Shown: positions 11,701 to 23,184, counted from the first letter of the stretch. The stretch: 64,000 nucleotides of DNA from Lasiosphaeris hirsuta (GCA_030549175.1 JAUKUA010000006.1:372001-436000); one strand, 5' to 3'. Numbers and translations are program-made. The notes: generated by a model from the sequence alone, not told the origin.

Positions 11701-14700
11701 GGCGGCGAGTCGTTGAAGCAAGAAATTCTCGACGTTTGGGGCGACAAGGCTGTCGTTTACAACTTTTACGGCCCGACAGAGGCTACGATTGGTGTCACTG
11801 TATACCCTCGGGTCCCTCGAAATGGGCGAGCGTCTAACATTGGAAAGCAGTTCGTCAATGTCGGGTCGTATGTGCTGAAGCCGGGCACCGACATCCCTGT
11901 TTTGAGGGGAGCGGTTGGCGAGCTATGCGTCTCTGGGAAGCTCGTCGGCAAGGGCTATCTGAGACGCGATGACCTTACGTCGGAAAGATTTCCGACACTG
12001 GAGCGATTCGGCGAACGCGTCTACCGAACCGGCGACTTAGTCCGAGCTCTCCACGACAACTGCTTCGACTTTCTCGGGAGGGCGGACGACCAGGTCAAGC
12101 TCCGCGGTCAGCGTCTGGAGATTGGCGAGATCAACCATGCTATCAAGACGGGAGTCGACGAGGTTAGGGACGTCGCGACCCTCGTCGTGCGCAATGAAAA
12201 GCAGCAAAAGGACTTTCTCGTGTCGTTCATTGTGGGCGAGCAGGAGAAGCAGACAACGGCAGGTCTGCTACAAGTTAGTCAAACTTCTGACGCCTCGGAC
12301 CTCTGCAGACAGGCACGGAATGCCTGTCTCTCAAAGCTGCCCGGCTACATGGTCCCGACATATGTCTTCCAGCTCCTATATATCCCGCTTTCGCCCAATA
12401 ACAAGGCAGAGATCAAGGAACTGAGGGCGTTGTTCAACAGCCTGTCCCAGGACCAGCTGGTTTCCTTGTCCACGTCGGCTGAGATGTCACCCAGAGTCGT
12501 GTCTGATACGCAGAAGAAGGTTGCTTCCACCCTCGCCGCGATGCTGTCCATCGATGGCGTTTCTATCGCTCCATCTTCGAGTATTTTTGAACTGGGCATC
12601 GACTCCATTTCGGCCTTGCGGCTGTCGCGATCCCTCAAAAAGGAGGGGCTGTCACAAGCAAGCCCTTCGCTCATCCTCAGCCATCCTGTAATTGGCGACA
12701 TGGTTCACGCGTTAGAGATGCAGAAGTCATTTTCGAGAACTGCATCGGTTGTCGCGGCGAGACAGGTTATCCAAGCATGTGCTCACCGTCATCGATCACA
12801 CATTTGTGCAGAGCTCGGTGTTACGCCGGATCAAATCGAGTACATTGCGCCTTGCTCGCCGCTGCAGCAGGGGATGATCTCGAAGTCTGCCGCTTATCTC
12901 AACATCTTTCGCTTCAGGCTCGCTGATGCTGTATCCTCAGCGCTGCTTCGTCAAGCCTGGGGGAGGACGGTTGATGCTCTGCCTATCCTGAGGACGCTGT
13001 TCGTGGGTACCACGGATGGGTTTGTCCAGGCTGCCTTGAAGACGCTCGATTTGCCGTGGTCGGAGGTTGGCACAGATGCCCTGCAGGAACGGAAGGAGTG
13101 GTGGGCCGCGCGGAACCAAGACAACTTGACTCGGCCATGGGAGATACTCCTCTCCAGGGGCGACGGGGAGCGAATCTTGACTGTTCACATCTTCCACGGC
13201 CTTTACGACGCAAACAGCTTCGGCCTTCTGATCAACAAGGTCATTTTCGAGTACTCTGTTCTCGAGGGTTCATTGACAAACGGCGATTCGCATCAGCGGT
13301 ATGGACCATCGTTTTTGGACGCGCTGTGCCACGGCCCGCTACAGAACTTCAGCGACTCCAAGCAGTTCTGGGTGGAGCACTTCAAGGGCGCACCGATTCC
13401 TAACCGCCGGCTCCATGATGGTACGACTGTCTCAAGCCACGAACGCGAAATCTCCTTTGAGAATTTTGACGAGTTGACAGTCAGCCTCGGTGTTACTCAT
13501 CAGACGATTGTGCAGGCTGCATGGGCATTCGTCCTTGCTAAATATTTCTCGGTTGATTCGACATTTGGGGTGATTACCTCAGGGCGTGCCATCGATTTGG
13601 ACGACGCCGACGCCGTGGTTGGGCCCCTGTTCAACACACTGCCTTTCCACACCCGCATATTCCCTAGGAACAATGTCGAGGCGACGTGGTCTTCACTCAT
13701 TCGGAGGTGTCATGACTTCAACACTGCTATCCTGGCTTTCCAGCATGTATCGCTCCGTGACATCCAAAAGTGGTGCTCGGGGGTAGACCCCTGTTTGACA
13801 CGCTCTTTTCGTTCCAGAGAGAAGACAGAGCGGCTCCGGGTCGTGGGTTGTGGACAGAGATGGGTTCCGATCCAATGGCAGACTACCCTCTTGCTTTGGA
13901 GGCAACTTTGCTGCCAGACAGTAATTTGCGCCTGCTTCTTGTAGCCCAATGTGCAGAGAATGACCAGCTGCGATGGTTGGCGGATGAGCTTGAAGCCTCC
14001 CTTATCGCCATGCAGAACCCAGACAGGCCTATCTGGCCGGGAGAGAACCGCCGGACAGACATCACGCAGGCCAAGCTCAATGGGACTCCTAATGAAGTCA
14101 TTGCTCTCGTCGAAAAGTCAGACTTTGTGTGGACCAAGGGTGCCATCGCCATCAGAAGTGAAATGGCCCTGCTGTCAGGGGCATCCCCAGAGTCGGTGGC
14201 TGAGACGACATCGGTCTTCGAGCTGGGTCTTGATAGTATCGACATCATCAAGCTATCCGCAAGGCTCAAGCAGTACGGGATCAAGATCAAGACTAGCCTG
14301 TTGATGAAGGCCCAGACCATCAAAGCCATCATAGCGCTTCACGATCAGCCCAGTAAGGGCCATCTATCCACAAATGGAGTCTCAAAGATGCACCGCGACC
14401 CTGGTACTCTGAGAGAGCATGCTGCTAATCTGGGCTATGATCTCCAAGGCGTTGAGACCGTACTCCCAGCGACTCCTCTGCAGAATGCCATGGTGGGTGA
14501 GATGCTTCACTCGGAATTCCAGCTGTACTTCAACCACGATATCATGGCACTCTCCCCCAAGGTCGACATTGAAAAACTCCAAGATGCATGGAAGACAGTG
14601 ATTGCAACCTCTCCAATACTGCGGACAACGTTTTTGCCGGTTGAAGACGAGACCCTGGATTTCGCGTATTTCCAAATGGTTGGCAAGGAGCCCTCGTACA

Positions 14701-17405
14701 TTGCAAACGTCAAGTTAGATAGCAAACAGGAGCTCGCCAAGGTCCTGGACGCTTCCACACAGAGAGCTCGGAAAGCGGGCGGCCGTTCAGATCTCTTGCA
14801 GCTTGTATTTGCTGATGTGGCTGGGGAGAGATTCCTTGCTCTTTCCATTTCCCATGCCCTTTACGATGGATGGTCGCTCGGTCTCATCCACCAGGACGTC
14901 CAGGCGGCTTACCACGGCCAGTACAAACCTCGTCCGTCATACGAGCTGTATCTAGAGGATATCGTCTCTGCTTCGAACCAGGATTCTTCGCGCTTTTGGG
15001 CAGGGTTCTTGGACGGAGCGGGGGCGACCATACTCCCGGAAAAGCAACCGGTGCAGAATGGTGCCATTTATCTAGCAGAGACCAACTCCTCGATAAGCAT
15101 GTCCGAGGCCACGTCATTTTGCAAGCAGCAAGCCATTACACAGCAGGTCCTGGGACAAGCTTGCTGGGCTGCTCTCCTCGCTAGCAGGACACAGTCGCTC
15201 GACGTCACCTTTGGCGTTGTGGTCTCGGGGCGGGACTCGGAGCTTGCCGAAAGTCTCATGTTCCCTACGATGAACACGGTTGCAGTACGAAGCGTTTTGC
15301 ACGGGACGATTGCCTCTTGGCTACGATACATGCAAGACAATATGACAAACATTGCCTCTTTCCAGCACTTTCCTCTCAGGCAGGCGCAGAAGTTAGTCAA
15401 GGGCGTCAAGGGGCCGCTTTTCAACACGCTTTTCATTCATCAGAGACCATTCCCAGCCACCGAGGGCGAAAATGCTCTCGGCAAGTCCATTGATGGGTCG
15501 TCGTCGGTGGAATACCCCGTGTGCATCGAGATGGAGGCCTCGGAGAATGCTCTCGTGTGGAGGGTTGCGTGCGATGAGAACTACGTCTCTCGCGAGGAGA
15601 CTGCAACTCTCTTGCATCAACTCGATGTTGCTCTTGGCTACTTTATCGGCCATTCTGAGGCGGATGTCCTGCGGTTTTCGGATCAGCAAGTGCTCATCTG
15701 TGGGCTTCAGGCCATGATGCCCAAGCCCCAGGAGATCACGATTGCAAGAAAGACGAGTAAAGTGTGGTCACCTCAAGCTGAGAATATCAGATCCGCCCTC
15801 GCTGAGATTTCGGGGGTGGCAGAAGAGTCAATCGCGCTGACCGATACCATCTACCACCTGGGCCTGGACTCCATCAGCGCCACCAAGGCCAGTTCCCTCA
15901 TGCGCAAGCAGGGGATTCCAATTGGATTCCGGGACATGCTCAAGGCCAAGTCTATTTCCGAGATGGCACGTCTCGTGACAGAACGGCAGCTTTCACGGGA
16001 GCCGCAACCAGCTGAGGCTGCGGACGTGGCTGCCGGGCTACCGACCGTTCTCGGCAAGATTGATGCATCGAGGATTCTCGGGGAGGCGGGATTAGACCCG
16101 GCCCAGTTTGAGGAAGTCCTCCCTGCGACAGCGATGCAAGTACACATGCTATCTGTATGGCAAAATACCCACGGACAGGTGTTTTATCCTGATTTTAGGT
16201 TCCGCATGACGGGGCCGATCGACGCTGTTGCCATTTCCTCTGCGTGGGGGAGGTTGGTCGACGAGATCCCAGTGCTGAGAACCGTATTCATATCAACAAC
16301 ACTCCGAGAGGTTCCAATTTTGCAGGCTGTCTTCCGGTCGAGCACAGTAATCTCTCGCGCAGTGTCGCCCGAATCTGTAGCGTGGGACAGCGGCTCAACG
16401 TCGCAATCGTATAGCTCACTGTCGGCAAAACAGGATGCCAATGGGTGGATCTTGCGGCTTCGGATTCATCACGCTCTGTATGATGCTGTCAGCTTGCCGA
16501 TAATCCTGGACCAGTTTGCCGACCTCTGTGCAGGCAAGACAGGCACGGGAAGCTCATCGGATATTCGGTCGAGTTGGACGAGATTTGTAGGCTCGAGGTT
16601 CTCTGGCCCTGCTGCAGCAGCAAGAAAGCAGTTCTGGACAAACTACCTCTCGGGGGTTGAACAGACACCTTCACGAAGAGCCGGACCAGGATCGCACGAC
16701 ATCCGGGTCTCCTCGCTCGAGCGAAGGGCCATTACCGACATCTCTTCTATTAGGGACGCCTGCGGTAGGAATGGCATCAGCATCCAGGCACTTTTCTTCG
16801 CCGCGTACGCAAACTTGTTGGCCAAGGCACAAACAGTAGAGTCCAGAGACGTCGTCTTTGGAATCTACCTCGCCAATCGCGCAGAGGTCGATGAGACCCA
16901 CGAGCTTCCTTACCCAACCTTGTGTCTCGTCCCGCTACGTGTTCGTGTCGGCGAAGCTAGTCTCGTCGAGGTGGCGACCCAGGTGCAGGATGATTTGCAT
17001 GCAATCTCGTCGCCTGCCAATGCAACGGTTGGTCTATGGGAGATTTTGGAGTGGATGGGCGTCGCGGTGGACTCGTTTGTCAACTTTCTGAGTCCTCCGA
17101 CGAGGGCTGGCAAGGTTGGGGAGGTCAGTATAGAGGAAATCACGGGCGGGGAGATCGAGCACGCGCAGCCTTGGCTCAAGGGAAACCTTGTTATGGATGC
17201 ATATCCAGTAAGTTTGCTGCGATAACTGGCACATACATGGCGGCGCTGACAAGCATAGGATGCGATTGATGTAGAGGTATCTATTCAGCAGGACGCCATG
17301 ACTATTGGAGTTTTTGGACTGGGTCGGACGCTAAAGGACCACGGAGCAAGAGATATTGTTTCGGGCATCGTTGAGATATTGGGGGGGGGGGGGGCTTTGA
17401 TATAG
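2729..17405 (+). CDS. sidC: Ferrichrome-type siderophore synthetase (NRPS), with a one-base frameshift
   Basis: Large cytosolic nonribosomal peptide synthetase, about 4,844 residues if intact. Exons are 2729-8884, 8931-9001, 9048-17207 and 17259-17405. Domain order: A1 (core YTSGSTGTPKG near 3270), T1 (GMDSL), C1 (HHAVYDG at 5003), A2 (FTSGSTGTPKG), T2 (LGLDSIS), C2 (HHALYDG), T3, C3 (HHALYDA), A3 (YTSGTTGTPKG), T4, C4 (FHGLYDA), T5, C5 (SHALYDG), T6, C6 (HHALYDA). Three A domains plus terminal T-C repeats are the known plan of ferrichrome/ferricrocin synthetases, which join N5-acyl-N5-hydroxyornithine with small amino acids. The ATG at 2729 (gccATGG) is preferred over an in-frame ATG at 2477, because the upstream 84 codons look like promoter. 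At 13779-13783 (GGGGG) the frame must gain one base for C4 to continue into RPLFDTLF. Total exon length is one short of a multiple of three, which agrees. This is either a sequence error or a real lesion removing T5-C5-T6-C6. A run of 14 G at 17381-17394 codes for Gly near the C-terminus. Confidence 0.9.
17381..17394 (+). repeat. Poly-G tract of 14 inside the last NRPS exon
   Basis: Codes for Gly repeats nine residues before the stop. A length change of one would move the C-terminal end. It is the second G tract in this gene that affects the reading frame. Confidence 0.8.
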
Positions 17406-17520
17406 CACCTTGTGAGCCGCTGGGCATGTTATAGGTACGATGACGGGCTGTTTGTACATCTTTTAATTGCTTGGTACATGTTTTGTATGTCTGAGGTTGT
17501 TTCTGCTCCATTACTATGTA

Positions 17521-18319
17521 CTACGTCTTCCACGTGGCATCCGCATCTGTTCGCCGGTCAGCTGCGGCCTCGGCACTAGACATAGGTGCTGACCAGGGTG
17601 AATTGTGGGCTCAGGAATGTAGTCCCGAATCTCCTTCTTTCTACGCCAGTCAGTCCCGGGAAACCTGCTGTCGCGATCATCCAGCCTCTTCTCAATGCCA
17701 GGCAGCTGGTCGGCGGCGGTAATGCTCGTCATGAGCTGGGGCTCGCCGAGGGGGATCTAGTGGCACTTGTCAACCTGCCACAAATGGTAAACTTTGCTAT
17801 ACAGCCGGATAACCTCCTCCATCTCAGCCGTCTCGGCCTTCTCCCAAGCAGCCTGTGGCGCCAGCGGCGACGGCTGCGGTATGACCAGCATGCCGGACTT
17901 GACTTCGAAGACATGGCTGTGCCAGAGGCGGCGCTCGGCGGCGTCGAGGGTGCCGTATAGCTTGGGTGTGATCATGTACTCGATGCCGATCAGGCGGGCA
18001 CCCAGCGACGGGCTATCGTAGAGCAGGCATTGTCGAACGTCCTCGGTCAGGTGCCCGCAGTAGTGGTTCGTCTCGACCATGCGGCGGGGGTCGGATGCGT
18101 AGACGTGGAAGGCATTGAGGTGGGCGCAGATGTTTTTGACGGGCGAAAAGTCCTGGGAATTTGCAGTGGTGTTAGGGCAGCTCGGGAGCTCTCGGCGGTG
18201 GTGGAACTCGCCTGGATCAGTGCTGCGCCCGTTTCGAGCACCGTGCTCTTGGTGCTGCGTGGCTCGCCGGCCACCTTGGGCGCAGCACAATGATCCTTGG
18301 TGTGAGAAGCGGCCTCCAT
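17521..18319 (-). pseudogene. DUF1264 / oil-body-associated-protein-like gene with an in-frame stop
   Basis: Exons are 18319-18212, 18152-17594 and 17546-17521, giving about 230 codons. The conserved core reads [17 protein letters not shown], then [19 protein letters not shown] and GIEYMIT, typical of the DUF1264/OBAP family, whose biochemical role is not established (plant members are linked to lipid bodies). The first intron (18153-18211) must start with GC (CAG|GCGAGT) to join ETGAALIQ to DFSPVKN. The last intron (GTCAGC...GAACAG) restores the ending DADATWKT. A TAG at 17757-17759 interrupts the conserved stretch between WQVDK and IPLGEPQLM. The frame continues after it with intact family sequence for more than 50 codons, so this is a recent nonsense change or a base-call error. 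The gene is tail to tail with the NRPS. Confidence 0.75.
18153..18211 (-). other. GC-AG intron in the DUF1264 gene
   Basis: The exon boundary CAG|GCGAGT and the acceptor TTCCCAG give a 59-nt intron that keeps frame and joins two conserved family segments. No GT donor nearby gives the same protein join. GC-AG introns are a known minor class in fungi. Confidence 0.6.
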
Positions 18320-19585
18320 TGTAGCTGTTGATTGTAGACAGGTTGACGGTTTGCAGTATTTTAATTGACTTTTGGCGGCATTTTGCCATCTTGTCAACTT
18401 CACGTTGACACGCGAGCTATGTTGTGGTGACGTCACCATGACCGTGGCATTGATGGCCAGCAATTGGCTTCTCGCCGCTGCCCACCTGCTCGATCTTTCA
18501 CCTGCCCAATCCGACGCCATTGGACGACTTGGTACGACCTCACATTCAGCTCAGCCCCGACACCGATACGCGGTTCCCCGGATCTCGATGCAAGTTCCCG
18601 GCTAATGCCGCCCATCACGAATGCCTGTCGCCTGATGGCCTAGCCCTCGACTTCCCCCCCCCCGACTCAGTCAGCACGGTCGGTTGGCAAAACATACGTC
18701 GATTGAGCAAAACCAAGGAACTCGGATTGAGACTGTGCCGCAGCTGCTATTATGAATTTTCCTGAGGACTTCCTAGGGGCACACGGGGCAGCGCCCACAG
18801 TTGACGGCCAAGAAGACCGGCCTTGGGAGTTTCGTGGCGGAGCCAAGGGCCAAGGCAGACCACCAACGAGTGGACACCAGTCGACGGCGACCCCGATCCA
18901 GGCCTCACACATTTACCGCCGTAGCTTCTGCAGGCCGCCTCCTGTCCTTCGCATGCTGCTGTCGCTGTCGCATTCCTATAGTCTGCGCTCGTGCAGCGCG
19001 GGGCTGCTCCCAACTGCCCATCGCGAAACAGGGTGCATTGGGGTGCAGCACGTCGAGCACACAAAACCACAGACAGCAGCACAGCCAAGCAGCGGCAGAG
19101 AATTGGTGAGGGTGCTCGGCTTGGCAAAACAAACATGGCCAGGCATTGGGTGATTGGCAGACATTGGCGGGCTCCCAATGGTTCCCGGGTCGGGTGGTAG
19201 GCTTGGAGCCAGACGACCCCGGAAACCCAGCTAGAGCGCCAACACAACGGCGTGTCCCGCTAGCCAGAGCTCGCCACAACGTTGGTGTCAATATGAGGCT
19301 CTTGCTGCGCCATCCGCGCCCAAAGCGCCGACGAAGGATGAAATCCCGCCAGAGCCTTTCCTAACTGTCTTTTTCCCAGACAGAAAAGAGCAGTGCCCCC
19401 CTGTTTCCCGTCTACATTTCGTCATGATCTAGATTCAACCATCGCGTGGCTTGTCGTTATTGCATTTCTATGCCTTTCTTTGCTTGATTTCCGAATTCGC
19501 GTCATTCGAACCGAGCTTTGCTCGAGCTGCTCCGCTCGCCGGACCCATCCGTTTGCTTCCATCGACCCGTTCCCACGCCAGCGAG
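18320..19585. other. Intergenic region, likely divergent promoters
   Basis: Lies between the DUF1264 gene (leftward) and the modin-like gene (rightward). Several overlapping short frames on both strands have no recognisable motif. A run of C occurs near 18653-18662. I see no further gene. Confidence 0.5.
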
Positions 19586-21919
19586 ATGAGTAGCAACGGC
19601 ACCGTCAATGGCACAGACACCAGCAATGGCAATGGCAACAACCAGGACACGGGCGACATTGTCAACTGGGTCGCCCTGGTCGTGTCCCTCGTCGCCCTCA
19701 TAGGCACCGTCGCCCAGGTGCTCCAGCAGTACTACTCGTCGGCCCAAGGATACTCGAACTGCGGCGAGCCAGTCATGGGCTCGTGGTACAAGACGACGCG
19801 ACGCATCTTCCGACCGACCGAGCTGCGCTTCGAAGTCCAGTTCGAGGCGCCCGTCATCTTCGTCTGCCCCCCCTCCAACAAGCTCGGCCCCGTCAAGGGC
19901 CAACCGATCAAAATTGTGGATGGCACTGTGGAGAGCATGATCGAGACACGAGTCCCGCCCCCCGGGGAAGGGAAGCAGAAACAGCCGGCTCGCGAGACCA
20001 GGGTACACACTGCCGACAACGAGAGGGCCACCTGGGTCACACTGCTCTTCCAGCTCCAAGCGATGGAGAGGGACAGCCGCGCTTGGGTTGAGGAGCACTA
20101 CAAACGACCCAAGCCAGCCCAGCCCAGTCCCCCGCCCGATCTCGAAGTTGATAAATCATCGAGCGCCATCACCCTCAAAGACCACACCCTCGCCGTCGCC
20201 GTCCAAGCCAAGAAACGCAGCTGGGACACCATGCCGACCGACGTCAAGAAACCCTACGCCGCCACTACCATCTGTCATCTCCTCGAAATCGCCGCCATGA
20301 TGGGCATATACTGGAAAGAGTTTGACAGATCCAAGGACCGGTACCGCGCCGAGGGAAATGGCTACATCCTGACTGGCACCCTGATCACCGATCTCGGCCT
20401 CATGTTTGCTTTCCAGATCAGCGGCGCGAGCCGCTTCCAGGAAAACAGGGTGATTCCGGTCGACGAGGTGAAAGAGCTGTGCTGCGGCCATGTCTCGACG
20501 CTGTTCCGGGCCGACAATGACACCCGCAGGCTGGGCATCCTGAACGAAGACCCGAAAGATCTGGGCGTCCTCCAGCTGGGCACCATGAACGAGATTGCCG
20601 AGACCATGGTGCTCCTCGGCTGCAACACCAACACGGCCAACTATTTCCGCAACGAGGACAGCAAGCACACCCACCTCTTTCCTGGTAAGTTGCTCGTGCA
20701 CCGGCTTCTTACCCAGCTAACCCATCCAGTTCCGTTCGAGCTCCTCGCCATGGTAGGCAAGACCCTCCACATCAAAGACAGCCCCTTCCGGATGCTACCA
20801 AACCCTACGCCCTACCGATGGGACAAGAACTTCTTCGACCTTCGCAAGCTCGTCCAGGAGTACAACACCAGAATCAAGGGGATAGATGGCAATGGCTGTG
20901 ACGAGCTCAAAAAACTGGCACAAAATCTTGTCGATGCGCTCATCGAGGACAAGCATCTGGAAACGGTAGAAAGGGAGAAACGGCGCAAGCTGGTAGAGGA
21001 GAAGAAGGAGGCAGAAAAACTGAAAAGAGAAAAAGAGGAGCAGGAAAGCATTCAACGAAAGGCAACGATAAAGTCGCTGAAAGTAATGGAGGCCCAGCAG
21101 CCTCGCGCGGAATGGCGCAAGTTCTTGACGCCAGGCAGAAAGCGACAAGGGAGGGATGAAGAGAACCAGGTGCCAAACAGCGACGAGAAGAGATCGTCAT
21201 GGTACTCCAACATTACCTCAAACCTAAACCTCCCCTGGCCGGGATCCAAGGAGACGGGGCCTCAGGGCAACGTGGCCAGCAAGCCAGCGGCCAAAAAGTC
21301 CAAGCCAGGATACTCGGTGGAGCTGCTCAGCACGCTCCATGACGCACTCGTTGAATGCGATGAGAAGCTGACTGAGATGGCCAACAGCTCAGAGGGTCAC
21401 CGTTTTGTGGGCACGGTTCTTCGCGAGCACTTTCAGGAAGTTCTTAAGATGATCAATGGCGACGACGACGATGACGAGCCCGAGGACAAGAATGCCAAGA
21501 CGGAACAAGCCAATGCCAAGACGCGCAAACCCAGGCATTTCGAGGAGCTGAGCGCGGCCAGCCCGGAGGAGAGGCAAAAGAAGTTTATGGATATTTACTT
21601 CAAGGATGTCCTCCACGAGGTCAAGAAGCGGACGGCCCAGTCGCTGGAAAAGAGCCAGACATTTTACGAGCTGGCCGAGACGCCGACGACGCCGGTAGCT
21701 ACCAGACCCAGGCTCACGCCGACGCTTCCGTCGGACATCGTGGAGGGCGGCGGGGCCCAGAAAGAGATCTACGGGTCTGAAGCCGAGGCGACGTATATCT
21801 GGTGCACCCTCATATTCCGGATGCTGTGTTGGCTGCTGCTGCACGATTTTGACAAGAACGACGTGCAGTATCCCAAGAGCGAGCTCCTGGGCAGTCGGCT
21901 GCCCGTGTACATTTCGTGA
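19586..21919 (+). CDS. Modin-like fungal membrane-anchored protein, function unknown
   Basis: Exons are 19586-20684 and 20730-21919, about 762 residues. The 45-nt intron (GTAAGT, AGCTAAC branch, CCAG) is a multiple of three, so the unspliced frame also stays open. The ATG at 19586 is favoured over one at 19451 because the Asn/Gly/Thr-rich N-terminus followed by a membrane helix (residues about 25-44, WVALVVSLVALIGTVAQVL) resembles fungal proteins annotated as modin. The segment after it (GYSNCGEPVMG, FRPTELRFEVQFE, VIFVCPP) is highly structured and looks conserved. A charged, coiled-coil-like stretch (KLVEEKKEAEKLKREKEE) lies near 21000 and an acidic stretch near 21470. The modin likeness is from memory and is a name rather than a known function. 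Confidence 0.7.
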   Translation: MSSNGTVNGTDTSNGNGNNQDTGDIVNWVALVVSLVALIGTVAQVLQQYYSSAQGYSNCGEPVMGSWYKTTRRIFRPTELRFEVQFEAPVIFVCPPSNKLGPVKGQPIKIVDGTVESMIETRVPPPGEGKQKQPARETRVHTADNERATWVTLLFQLQAMERDSRAWVEEHYKRPKPAQPSPPPDLEVDKSSSAITLKDHTLAVAVQAKKRSWDTMPTDVKKPYAATTICHLLEIAAMMGIYWKEFDRSKDRYRAEGNGYILTGTLITDLGLMFAFQISGASRFQENRVIPVDEVKELCCGHVSTLFRADNDTRRLGILNEDPKDLGVLQLGTMNEIAETMVLLGCNTNTANYFRNEDSKHTHLFPGKLLVHRLLTQLTHPVPFELLAMVGKTLHIKDSPFRMLPNPTPYRWDKNFFDLRKLVQEYNTRIKGIDGNGCDELKKLAQNLVDALIEDKHLETVEREKRRKLVEEKKEAEKLKREKEEQESIQRKATIKSLKVMEAQQPRAEWRKFLTPGRKRQGRDEENQVPNSDEKRSSWYSNITSNLNLPWPGSKETGPQGNVASKPAAKKSKPGYSVELLSTLHDALVECDEKLTEMANSSEGHRFVGTVLREHFQEVLKMINGDDDDDEPEDKNAKTEQANAKTRKPRHFEELSAASPEERQKKFMDIYFKDVLHEVKKRTAQSLEKSQTFYELAETPTTPVATRPRLTPTLPSDIVEGGGAQKEIYGSEAEATYIWCTLIFRMLCWLLLHDFDKNDVQYPKSELLGSRLPVYIS

Positions 21920-22233
21920 CATGGCTGGCGTATGGATTGGGTACAATGACATGGAGTTTGTATTAGATGATTTGCATATTTAGCGGGCGGTGATAAATTG
22001 GATATCGGCTGTTCTATGTCTCGCGGGATGGTACCTTACCATCCTTGCGCTGGTCCATTGTGAAGGCGCTAACTCGGTAATCCAGGACGATGAAGCTTAC
22101 CCTGTTGCCTTGTGTGTAACCATTGTGTCCGAGAGTCCGAGATGACCCCGCCTTGCTTCACCGGCTCATCGCACCTAGCCAGGACATCGAGAAGCATCAA
22201 CCTCACTTACCCGGATCTAGCCAACAAGTCAGA
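21920..22233. other. Short intergenic region
   Basis: About 310 bases between the modin-like gene and the GNAT gene. It holds the presumed 3' end of the first and the leader of the second. An in-frame ATG at 22123 exists, but the segment to 22233 does not look like part of the acetyltransferase fold. Nothing else seen. Confidence 0.5.
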
Positions 22234-23019
22234 ATGTCCGCCATCCGCGTCGTGCCTGTCCAGCTCGAAGACGCACCCGTCCTCGCCGTCATTGCCTCGA
22301 ACTCGTTTGAGTCGGATGCGCAAACCGAGATGAAGGGCCACGGCCAGACCCCGTTTGACATTGGGGACTACACGCTCAAGGCCGTGCCGCAGCACCTGAA
22401 GAATCCCAGGATCCGAATCATCAAGGCTGTGGATGAGGAGACAGGCGCCATCATGGGGTTCTGCCTCTGGGGCTTCCGCGGGCTTACGCCTCCGGTGTTT
22501 CCCGATCAGCCCGTCGATGAGGTCCCGCCGTCCAAACCATCAGCTACAGAGAATGACAAGGCCGATGCTCTCCCGGCGGTCGAGAGCCCCGCAGAGAAAC
22601 CCGACGATCCCATCGCCCGCCTCGTGGCCCTCACCGACGCCGACCTGAAGGACTGGATGGACACGGCCATGCCCCCGGGGACATCCTGCCTCTATGTCGT
22701 CAGCCTCTGCGTGGCGCCGGCGTTCCAGCGGCGCGGTGTGGGATCGGCGCTGCTGAAGTGGGGGACGGACATGGCGGAGGCGGGCGATACCTTTGCGTGG
22801 GTGCACTCGTCGGCCGGGGCTTGGAGGGCGTATGAGAAGGCTGGGTTCCGCATCGTCAGGATCTTGGAGGTGGATTTGGACGAGTACGCGCCTGTCCCGG
22901 CCCCGGCAGAGAGGTATCCTGGTGGGAGGTGGGGGGTCTATGTCTTTCGTTACATGGTCTTTGGGCGGTGGGCGGGGGTGGATGGGAGGAAGATGGGAAA
23001 GCCGACGGTGACTACCTGA
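22234..23019 (+). CDS. GNAT-family N-acetyltransferase
   Basis: Single exon, 261 residues from the ATG at 22234 (MSAIRVVPVQLEDAPVL, a normal GNAT beginning). The acetyl-CoA-binding motif A is clear: LYVVSLCVAPAFQRRGVGSALL (about residues 153-174), with the Q/R-x-x-G-x-G/A loop as QRRGVGSAL. The motif B region is AWRAYEKAGFRIV. The protein would transfer an acetyl group from acetyl-CoA to an amine. The substrate cannot be told from sequence. An acidic, Pro-rich insert (about residues 90-130) precedes motif A, as in many fungal members. The gene ends 165 bases from the convergent NACHT-WD40 receptor. Confidence 0.88.
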   Translation: MSAIRVVPVQLEDAPVLAVIASNSFESDAQTEMKGHGQTPFDIGDYTLKAVPQHLKNPRIRIIKAVDEETGAIMGFCLWGFRGLTPPVFPDQPVDEVPPSKPSATENDKADALPAVESPAEKPDDPIARLVALTDADLKDWMDTAMPPGTSCLYVVSLCVAPAFQRRGVGSALLKWGTDMAEAGDTFAWVHSSAGAWRAYEKAGFRIVRILEVDLDEYAPVPAPAERYPGGRWGVYVFRYMVFGRWAGVDGRKMGKPTVTT

Positions 23020-23091
23020 CCGATGTTTCTGCGCAAGCTGGGACGAGCAGACTTCCTCGTCGATTCGGGTCGCCTGCCTACCTACCACCTA

Positions 23092-23101
23092 CCTAGGTAG
23101 C
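23092..23101 (+). repeat. TACCTAGGTA-type palindrome
   Basis: The sequence ACCTACCTAGGTAG between the GNAT and receptor genes contains a perfect inverted repeat. A similar CCTAGGTAGG occurs near 58085. Such words are scattered in fungal intergenic DNA; function unknown. Confidence 0.5.
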
Positions 23102-23184
23102 GCTACCAAACTACATGGTACTTGCTGAAGCGGTTTCATGTGAAGTGGGCAAATGCTAACTTCTTCTTGGCGCCACGCCCGCAC

